DNA of 64,000 bases from Larus michahellis (Eukaryota > Chordata > Aves > Charadriiformes > Laridae). The notes below the pieces were generated by a model, which worked only from the letters and a program-made list of their open reading frames with translations, was not told where the DNA came from and made no database searches. Shown here piece after piece: positions 56,065-64,000 of this stretch. Positions within the stretch are counted from its first letter, which is position 1; each line of letters starts with the position of its first letter. Position numbers and translations under genes: made by a program. Location: positions 62,001-126,000 of the forward strand of contig NC_133904.1 in the NCBI RefSeq assembly GCF_964199755.1, in the 5' to 3' direction.

Positions 56065-58676
56065 TGAAAAAGTATATTTACATAAATTTTTAAAGGCTCT
56101 GTGTGAAAGGCAGACTAAGTGAAAGTGGGTTTTCTTGATTATAAGGGTTGCATGTCACAGTTCAACCATACAGAAATATATAATATACAGAAATATAGGT
56201 GAATGCCAGACATAAGTTACAAAAGGTTTTATGACAAACAGTTATAGTTCTAATTATTAACATTTATTTGCATTACTTCACATGTGGCCACTTTGCAGTT
56301 ATACAATGAGAAAGTACTTAAAATAATGTTTATGTGTAGATTGTAGAGTGCAGAACTGGTTTTGTTCCCTCTAAAAATCCCGTAATATTTTTTGCACAGT
56401 CCCATGATCCTCCCTCAAAAAAATCTCATAAACTTACTCTTTTGTATAAGGCCCATTCTGATAAGAAAAATAACACTCTTGTCACACACCATCAAAGAAT
56501 CTGGCTGAACCTCTCCAAGGTTGTATTTCAGTGGTTCCTGTAATAGCTCCCTGATTTAAGATTTCTGGTCTTTGTTACTGTCTCTGCTAGCTGTTGTTTG
56601 TTAGGGTAATGTATCTATGTGTTTAATTTATTGCCTCTCCTGTTTCTTGTCTTGTCTTTTTTTTTTTTTAAGGTGTTGAACAGGCACTAGTCAGATAGCC
56701 TTACAAATAGCATTACAGAGGTATCTATTTTTCCTCTAGTTTCAAAATTTGAGCGATCAATTCTGTAAAAAAGAATTATTTAGGTACTTGGCCTTAATGC
56801 CGCATCACTTGGCTTCCTAGGGGAAGCAAGAGCTCCAAACCCCAGTCCTTTATTTAAACTATTGTTATCTGTTCTTTTGCAGGTATTTATTGGCCACTTT
56901 ATGAGAAAGATTCTTTCTGTGAATGGTGCTGAAAAAAACACGTTTAGAACACCTGAAGACTGAAGCTGTGATTCTATAGTCACTTAAAGATAACCTAGCC
57001 GCAGGCTACCTCTGAAACACAAGGGATCTCTAACCTCTTCAAATCCTCCTCCAAACAGCGCAGTACATAGGGTTACCACAGCTGCCTTTCCAAAGTATTA
57101 CAGCCTTGCAGTCCAAAAGAGTTGGGAAATAACAGCATATAGAGACAACCTTCCACTGAATCGTTGCTCACCTGTATCCTCATTTCTGGCAAAACGAAGC
57201 CCAAAGATGGAGTAGGATCTGCTCTAGGTTCCATTTAACACTAAGAATTCCAAGCCATCACTTACTCGCTCTATAGCACACATGAAACTCTCAGACAGCT
57301 GGAATAACATACGTCTATTGCCACTCTGTATCGTAGCATCCTTCATTCCGATCATCCATCTCATCCTTATTAATCATTATTTTCTTAATACTATTTTTTT
57401 GTACTTCAGTCGGGTACAGCAAACCACGACCTTTCCGTTTAGACCCCATTTATCCTGGATAAGTTTAACTCTTATCCCCTATGTCTGTAATAAGGTTTAG
57501 GTCCCTATTCATTTTTGCTGTCTTCTCTAATTACCTGGTTTAGCTACATGTTCTGTGCCTACAGGGTCAGGATGCCTTGTAGGAATCCAGATGGAGCTGT
57601 CTCAATTGAGTAAGTAGGTAGATTTTACATAGATATATTTAAAAATATGTCTATGTGTGTCTATATGTATATATGTAAGAGAGTCCTATCCCTCATTTAC
57701 TTGATTACGCTCTTTTGTATATAGTTGCATGTTAGGCTATGGATTGCCAAGAGCAAAAGTTGCCTTTTGTCTGCCAGCATCAGATCAAAATCATAGTGGT
57801 CAAATGAGACAAGCTACTGGTCCGGTCTGAAAAGCAGCACACACACAGACATGCACACAAACACGCGCCCAGCCCCCTCCCAGTGCTTGTTCATACTGCG
57901 CTCGGTGCCAGCCCAATCACTCCCACAGCCCTCATCCGCCCACGTTTGCAGCAGGGAACTCTGCACGAAGCTCTGGAGAAGCTGCAGGGAGGCAGCTGCA
58001 CACTTGGGGCAAGAGAACGTATCCCACATACTTCTACTGCACCAGACAAGCCAGGCAGGAAACGGGGAAGTCTGTCTTTCAAAATGGCTCTCCTCACTCC
58101 CCTTCGCTTCCAGGCTCTGCCTTTGCATCCTGACCTTGCTTCACGTGGCCCGGCAGCTGCTGGGATACAGCCCTGCACACACGCTGTCTGCAGGGCTCCC
58201 CACGGCAGACCAAGACAAAGGGACAGAAAAGCCTGGAGCCCAAATCCTGCCCAGTTCTGCTGATAGTCACAACATGATGCAACAGGCTGCTGGAACAGCA
58301 GAGGGGCCCTTTCTTTGGAGGTGAGTTATCAGTCTCCCCACTCTGAACGCCCCTGACAAAACCCGCTCCTTCCCCCCTCACGACAGTGCAACATGGGCAA
58401 GGTCTGTACTGGCAAAAAGGCATCTTGAACTGGAAAACCGCCCTTGTCCCCACGCACCGGGTACAGTTTCTCTTGAAGGACCTGTAAGGTCCAAGGAAGG
58501 CCCACAGCTACCTGGAAAAACAGAACAAAACAAAACAAAATTGGGTAATTCAAAATTCGTTTTGTCTGTGGTACATACTCCCTGTCTTTTTATCTGCTTT
58601 GTAATGCTGTTTTGTATCCTCCCTATTTGTTCTTATGTAGGCTACCTAAAAAGACACTTGTGTAACCCATAACGTA
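56065..58676. other. Intergenic sequence between IQGAP1 and TUBGCP4
   Basis: Unique, mostly AT-rich, with a GC-richer block at about 57840-58330 in which several overlapping open frames (up to 157 codons) occur. No domain, signal or splice structure that I recognise supports a gene there. Confidence 0.65.
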
Positions 58677-58837
58677 ATCATAGAATCATTTAGGTTGGAA
58701 AAGACCCTTGGGATCATCGAGTCTAACCATCAACCCCACTCTACAAAGTTCTCCCCTACCCCATATCCCCTAACACCACATCTAAATGACTCTTAAACAC
58801 ATTCAGGGATGGTGACTCCACCACCTCCCTGGGCAGC

Positions 58838-60368
58838 CTATTCCAGTGTCTGACCACTCTTTGTGAAGAATTTTTTCCTAATGTCCAGCCTAAACCTACC
58901 CTGCTGCAGCTTGAAGCCATTCCCTCTTGTTCTATCGCTAATTATCTGTGAGGAGAGACCAGCACCAACCTCTCTACAATGGCCTTTCAAGTTGTTGTAG
59001 AGAGTGATGAGGTCTCTCCTCAGCCTCCTCTTCCTCAAACTAAACAGTCCCAGCTCCTTCAATCGCTCCTCATAAGATTTATTCTCCAGGCCCTTCACCA
59101 GCTTCGTTGCCCTCCTCTGCACTCGCTCCAGCACCTCGAGATCTCTCTCGTATTGAGGTGCCCAAAACAGGACACAATACTCAAGGCACATGGCCTCACC
59201 AGTGCTGAGTACAGGGGGACAATCACCTCCCTACTTCTGCTGGTCACACTATTTCTAATACAAGCCAGGATGCCATTGGCTTTCTTGGCCACCTGGGCAC
59301 ACTGCTGGCTCATATTCAGCCGCTTGTCAATTAGAACCCCCAGGTCCTTTTCTGCCAGGCAGCTCTCCAGCCACACTTCCCCAAGCCTGTAGCGTCCATG
59401 GGGTTGTTGTGGCTCAAGTGCAGGACCCAGCGCTTGGCCTTGTTGAAGCTCATTCCATTAGCATTGGTCCATCGGTCCAATCTATCCAAGTCTCTCTGTA
59501 GAGCCTCCCTATCCTCATGTAGATCAACACTCCCGCTTAACTTGGTGTCATCTGCAAACTTACTGATGATACACTCTATGTCCTTATCAAGATCATCAAT
59601 ACAGACGTTAAACAGAAACGGTCCCAACACCGAGCCCTGAGGAACACCACTTGTGACCGGCCACCAGCTGGATTTAACTCCATTGACCACCACTCTTTGG
59701 GACCGCCCATCCAGCCAGTGCTTGATCCAGCAGATCGTATGCTCATCCAGGCCATGAGCAGCCAGTTTTTCCTTGAGAATTCTATGGGGGACAGTGTCAA
59801 ATGCTTTTCGAAAGTCTAGGTAGATAATATCCACAGCCTTTCCCTCATCTAATAATCGGGTCATGTTGTCATAGAAGGAGATCAGGTTCATCAGGCAGGA
59901 CCTGCGTTTCATAAACCGATGCTGACTAGGCCTGATCCCCTGCTTGTCCATTATATGACTTGTAATGGCACTCAAGATGATCTGCTCCATGACCTTCCCT
60001 GGTACTGAGGTCAGACTGACAGGTCTACAGTTTCCTGGATCCTCCTTTCTGCCTTTCTTGTGGATGGGTGCTACATTTTCTACCCTCCAGTCCATTGGGA
60101 CCTCCCCAGTTAGCCATGACTTCAGGTAGATAATGGAAAGTGGCTTGGCGAGCACGTCTGCCAACTCTTTCAGCACTCTTGGATGTAACCCATCCGGTCC
60201 CATAGACTTGTGCGCATCCAAGCGGCGTAGCAGGTCACTGATCACTTCCTCTTTAATTGTGATGACCTCGTCCAGCTTCCCCTCCCTGTCTCCCAGCTCA
60301 CAAGGCTGGGTGCCCAGGGAACAGCTTGTTCCACTGCTAAAGACTGAGGCAAAGTAGGCATTGAGCAC
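58838..60368 (-). pseudogene. CR1 ORF2 reverse transcriptase remnant
   Basis: A 345-codon open stretch (59331-60368) with [63 protein letters not shown] and the catalytic FADD in [12 protein letters not shown]. Downstream the frame shifts near 59380 and again near 59190 before [14 protein letters not shown]. Reverse transcriptase of a non-LTR retrotransposon; not functional as it stands. Confidence 0.92.
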
Positions 60369-60686
60369 CTCAGCCTTTTCCTCAGCCTTTGTGACGATAT
60401 TTCCCTCTGCATCCAGTAAGGGAGGGAGATTTTCCCTAATCCTCCTTTTGTTGTTAATGAATTTATAGAAACATTTTTTGTTATCCTTAACAGCTGTAGC
60501 TAGGTTGGGCTCCAGCTGTGCTTCGGCTCTCCTAATTTTCTCCCTGCATAGCTTCGCTACATCTTTATAGTCTTCATGAGAGCCCTGCCCCCTCTTCCAG
60601 AGGTCAGAGACTCTCCTTTTGTTCTAGAGGTCCAGCCAAAGGTCCCTATTTAGCCAGGCCGGTCTCCTTCCCCACCTACTTGTTTT

Positions 60687-61452
60687 TCAGCATACGGGGA
60701 CAGCCTCCTCCTGTGCCTTTAAGACTTCTCTCTTGAAGTATGTCCAGCCTTCCTGGGCTCCTGTATCCTTCAGGGCAGCCTCACAAGGGACTTTGTCCAG
60801 CAGTCTCCTGAACAGGTCAAAGTTTGCCCTCCAGAAGTCTAATGTGGCACTTTTACTAACCCCTCTCCTTGTTTCTCCAAGAACCAGAAATTCGATCATC
60901 TCATGATCACTGTGCCCTAGACGGCCACCAACCTTTACTTCCCCAGGTTCTTCCCTGTTCACAAGAAGCAGATCCAGGAGGGCACCTTCCCTGGTCGGCT
61001 CACTTACCAGCTGTGTGAGGAAGTTATCTTCCACACACTCCAGGAACCTCCTGGATTGTTCCCTCTCAGCTGTGTTGTATTCCCAGCAGATAGCCGGGAG
61101 GTTAAAGCCCCCCACAAGAACAACAGCAAGTGACTGTGAGATTTCCTCCAGCTGCTTATAGAAAGCTTCATCCACCTCACTGCTTTGGTTGGGAGGTCTA
61201 TAGCAGACTCCCACAGCGATATCAGCTTTATTGGCCCTTAACCTAATCCAAGCACTCAACCCCATCATCGCTATACTTGATTTCCGAGCTCTCATAGCAT
61301 TCTCTAATATACAGGGCCACTCCTCCACCTCTCCTTTCCTGTCTGTCCCTCCTGAAGATCTTGTAGCCATCGACTGTGGCCCTCCAGTCGTGTGGGGCAT
61401 CCCACCACATTTCTGTGATAGCCACTCTGTCATGGTTTCCCTGGTGCATCAT
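60687..61452 (-). pseudogene. CR1 ORF2 endonuclease remnant
   Basis: AP-endonuclease part of CR1 ORF2, which nicks target DNA. Readable blocks: DWRATVDGYKIFRRDRQ and GGGVALYIRECYE in one frame, then after a frameshift near 61245 ADIAVGVCYRPPNQ, EYNTAEREQSRRFLECVED and GHSDHEMIEF. The late S-D-H motif is kept, but the usual GDFN is GGFN here (codon at 61107-61109), which should abolish catalysis. Confidence 0.9.
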
Positions 61453-61790
61453 GGCTTCAAGCTCCCCGTTTGTTGCTCATACTGTGTGCGTTGGTATAGA
61501 TGCACTTCCGATGAGCTAACGATTCCAACACCTTCTGTGAGTGTGGGCCCCATTTCCTACCAGACCCCTCTTGGGTGCTTCCATGATTTCTGAACATCTA
61601 TCCCTTCTCTCAAATGAAATGGCAGAGCGAGAGTCCTCACTAGCCCACCATCCTTCAAGGCCTGGCATGCTTCCCTTGGGTTTAGTCCTGACAGGCCCAG
61701 TTATCTCCCCTTCCCCCCTCATATCTAGTTTTAATGCTAATTTAAGGCCTGAGCAGGCCACAATATTTAGCTGTAAGCAACTGAGTGGGG

Positions 61791-63284
61791 ATGAGCCGAT
61801 TTACAGATTGTAAAGCAAAGACACAATAAGACATCTAGTCTGCCCAATTCTGCAACACTGGCCACATCCCAAACACTGCATCAAACCCATAACTTTCACC
61901 ATCAAAGGACTCCTCCAATGAGGAAAAAGCCACCATCTCTCTCTTTAAATTGCTTTGATGGTTAATTATCATCTCATCCCTAGTATGATTCGCTTCCAAC
62001 AATTCACTACCTTCCACAAAAATTAGCTCCCCCCCAGCCCCTGCCTTTGATGAAGGCAATTTCCTTCTGTTTGAATAAATTTTACACCCCGTTTATTCCT
62101 GCCCTGTTCTCAAAGACGACTCTTGGGATTTTCCACTTTTTTTTGGAGGAACGCTGCTGTAAGCTTAGTTTCTGACTGCAGAAAACAACTATGTTTAGAT
62201 TCAAGATTTACCTAACAGATTAAATATGTAGTATGTATTTATGTTAATAAAAGCATTAAACTAATAGTACTGTTCAAAGATACCACTAGATCACGCATTT
62301 AGTCTTTACAGACTAAACATTTTTTGGCCAATTATTGAGCCATCCCTACATATTTAACTACCTATACGCTATCTATAGCATGCTGCTTAGCTCTACAATC
62401 TACTGAAAATGGTATTTAAATTCATTTACCAAAGCCCACCTGTTAGCGCAGAACTTCTGGTCATCAGCGTGAGGTTGAACCGCAACCTTTTACAACAAGG
62501 GAAGGGCTGACGCTAACTTGTGCACCGCAAGGCTGAAGCCAGCAGCGCTAAACCTTAAATACAGCTTCCTAAAGGCAGGAATGGCACATCGCTTTCCTGG
62601 CCCAGTTGTGTGCCGTGGTATCTACGTCAATGACGAACAACAAATGCCGAACCAAACTCCTCGGCCTTTATTCAGACAACAGAAGTTTTGTCAACATAAA
62701 GAGGACAGGTGTCCTGTACTGGTACATGATAGAACGGTACTGTTGGGGCTCCCAAGTCACACAGGAAGAGATCTATAGAACGAAAGGCACACACGTCAGA
62801 GAGAGCATATTAAAAGAGAAAATTATTTAGAAAATGGGACAACGTACTAGGAATTTACTCATCCCTGTAAGAATGTAACAGAAGTTCTTCCGACGTTTCA
62901 GGCCTCATTGTGACAAGCTGATCATGAACCAAACACGCATTTTAAATGGACATCTGTTATATGATACTTAATGCTCATTTCTTCTAAAGGAAGAGTAAAA
63001 ACGCATGTAAAGAAAAATACTGCCAAAAACAGGAAGAAGAAAATGAAAAGGAAATTGCTAAAACCCCGTTTATTAGATAAATCCACAATTTTGAAAGTGG
63101 GCAGTTTTGGTTTAAAAGCTGTCTGGGTTAGGAAAGAAAGTAAAGGAAAGCAATGTACAAGAAGTGAAGAAAGGTAAAAGTGGCATTGATAAAACACTGG
63201 CAAACAACATGAGGAGCCGGTAAAGAATTCTGGTGAGGAACACCAAAACCAAAAATCAACCTAGAAAGCTGCCGATTTGCTGCT
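61791..63284. other. Intergenic sequence upstream of TUBGCP4
   Basis: AT-rich, about 1.5 kb. No exon, RNA gene or recognised repeat; possibly the far 5' end of the CR1 copy extends a little into it. Confidence 0.6.
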
Positions 63285-63296
63285 GCCCTGGAAGGG

Positions 63297-63551
63297 CCCT
63301 TCCGGGCCGGCACCTCCCATGGCAACCACCCGCGGTGCCCAACCCAACTCCCGCGGCCGGGGCGCCTCTCGCGAGGCGGAGGCGGAGGCGGAGGCGGGCC
63401 GGCCGGGTCCGCTCGGTCGGTTCCGCTACTCTCCGTGCCCGGTGAGGACCGCCCCCCGCTCACGGCACCACCGGCCCCGCCGCCGCCCGGGCCCGCCCTT
63501 CCCGGCGGCCTTCGCGCGCTCCCAGCAGCCCGCGCGGCGTCGCGCGGCAGG
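63297..63551 (+). promoter_or_regulatory. Probable TUBGCP4 core promoter and 5' UTR
   Basis: CpG-rich with no TATA box. Contains an ETS-type site CCTTCCGG (63298-63305), an imperfect X-box-like sequence (GGTTGCCATGG on the minus strand, about 63317-63327) and a GGAGGC hexamer repeat (63374-63397) that could bind Sp1-type factors. Transcription start not determined. Confidence 0.6.
63374..63397. repeat. GAGGCG hexamer repeat, four units
   Basis: Four consecutive GAGGCG units in the TUBGCP4 promoter. G-rich on the plus strand, compatible with GC-box binding or G-quadruplex formation. Confidence 0.85.
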
Positions 63552-63629
63552 ATGATCCACGAGCTGCTGCTGGCGCTGAGCGGGTACCCGGGAGCGGCCT
63601 TCACATGGAGCAAGCGCGGCGGCCTGCAG
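63552..63629 (+). CDS. TUBGCP4: TUBGCP4 coding exon 1 (residues 1-26)
   Basis: 78 nt, ATG in context GCAGGATGA, donor CAG|GTACGG, codon-boundary end. Followed by an 86-nt intron with a C/T-rich acceptor tract. Confidence 0.95.
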
Positions 63630-63847
63630 GTACGGACCGGACCGGACCGGCACGGCCCCCGGCCGGCCCCGCCCCGCCCCGGCCTCACCGCTCTTCCCTC
63701 CTCCCCCCTCCCCAGGTCTCTCAGGAGCTGCCGTTCCTGCACCCCAGCGAGACCAGCGTCCTGAACCGGCTCTGCCGCCTCGGCACCGACTACATCCGCT
63801 TCGCCGAGTTCGTGGAGCAGTACACGGGGCACGTGCAGCAGCAGCAG
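63552..63847 (+). CDS. TUBGCP4: TUBGCP4, gamma-tubulin complex component 4 (first two coding exons)
   Basis: Two exons (63552-63629 and 63716-63847) encode the first 70 residues of GCP4, whose full length in vertebrates is about 660-670. Residues 1-26 begin MIHELLLALSGYPG; residues 27-70 contain FLHPSETSVLNRLCRLGTDY then IRF and EQYTGHV. GCP4 is a subunit of the gamma-tubulin ring complex, where it pairs with GCP5/GCP6 and gamma-tubulin to nucleate microtubules at the centrosome. This is the start of the N-terminal GRIP1 region. The ATG is chosen by match to the family; an in-frame upstream ATG at 63435 is unlikely because the residues between are GC-island artefact. Divergent from IQGAP1. 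The rest lies beyond the right edge. Confidence 0.95.
63716..63847 (+). CDS. TUBGCP4: TUBGCP4 coding exon 2 (residues 27-70)
   Basis: 132 nt, acceptor CCCCAG, donor CAG|GTGGGG. Ends in four CAG codons (Gln); I recall three Gln in the mammalian protein before the next exon. Confidence 0.95.
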
Positions 63848-64000
63848 GTGGGGCCCCGCCGCCCCCGCGCGTGTAAAACCTCGCTCCCGGGAAGCGCCCC
63901 GTAGCGACCGCGGTCGCCGCGGACCGGCCGGGGCCTGCGAGCTGTGCGGGCCGCTCGCCCCGCGCTGCGGGCGGCGTCCTGCTGGGTGACGAGCCGTGCG

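Larger units (their letters stand above)
58677..61790 (-). mobile_element. Long CR1 LINE copy (about 3.1 kb), 5'-truncated, most of ORF2 present
   Basis: Minus orientation. The 3' tail (TCATAGAATCATTTAGGTTG) is at about 58677; going upstream come the 3' untranslated part, reverse transcriptase and AP-endonuclease segments, and beyond them the sequence translating as KGSMPGLEGWWASEDS that precedes the endonuclease in CR1 ORF2. The upstream limit near 61790 is approximate, and ORF1 is not seen. At least three frameshifts make it inactive. Largest mobile element in the window. Confidence 0.93.
63285..64000. promoter_or_regulatory. CpG island of TUBGCP4
   Basis: Sudden CpG-dense block up to the window's right end, covering the promoter, exon 1, intron 1 and exon 2 of TUBGCP4. 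Confidence 0.88.

Noticed and set aside
57851..58324. Cluster of overlapping 90-157 codon frames between the two genes
   Set aside because: Frames overlap on both strands and no domain, splice signals or similarity I know of supports a gene.
63128..63832. Open reading frame of 234 codons antisense to TUBGCP4
   Set aside because: Mirror of the CpG island and of TUBGCP4 exons; no recognisable protein.
1..64000. CRISPR array, bacterial operon or defence system
   Set aside because: The window is vertebrate nuclear DNA; the repeats present are CR1, LTR and simple sequence.

Overview
This is a stretch of bird nuclear genome, most likely from a neoavian species. The evidence is a large intron-rich vertebrate gene with bird-like coding sequence, many CR1 LINE pieces (the typical avian retrotransposon), two solo LTRs of a type I recall as common in neoavian genomes, and two GC-rich promoter islands in otherwise AT-rich, unique sequence. 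There is no bacterial gene, CRISPR array or operon. I found no new multi-gene system.

Two protein-coding genes are present, in head-to-head (divergent) orientation. IQGAP1 lies on the minus strand from its start codon at 54708 down to 742. All of coding exons 1-28 could be placed, with GT-AG junctions and a phase-consistent open frame of 1188 codons. The remaining exons (the rest of the GAP-related domain and the C-terminus) lie beyond the left edge. The exons encode, in order, the calponin-homology domain, the IQGAP repeats, the WW domain, four IQ motifs and the first part of the GAP-related domain. TUBGCP4 starts at 63552 on the plus strand. Its first two coding exons (70 codons) are inside the window and the gene runs off the right edge.

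Layout: 1-31000 holds exons 28 to 3 in mostly short introns. 30750-52890 is the 22-kb intron 2, carrying several CR1 fragments. 52891-54708 holds exons 2 and 1. About 54030-55290 is the IQGAP1 CpG-island promoter. 55300-63280 is intergenic and contains one long, dead CR1 copy with recognisable endonuclease and reverse transcriptase. 63285-64000 is the TUBGCP4 CpG island and first exons.

IQGAP1 is a cytoplasmic scaffold linking Rac1/Cdc42, calmodulin, actin and MAPK signalling. TUBGCP4 is a subunit of the gamma-tubulin ring complex that nucleates microtubules. Both act on the cytoskeleton, but nothing in the sequence shows shared regulation. The most interesting structures are a pair of inverted CR1 copies, with a 67-bp perfect match, bracketing IQGAP1 exons 3-4; a repeated exon architecture in the IQGAP repeat region; and a decoy splice acceptor in exon 17 that would create a stop codon at the junction.
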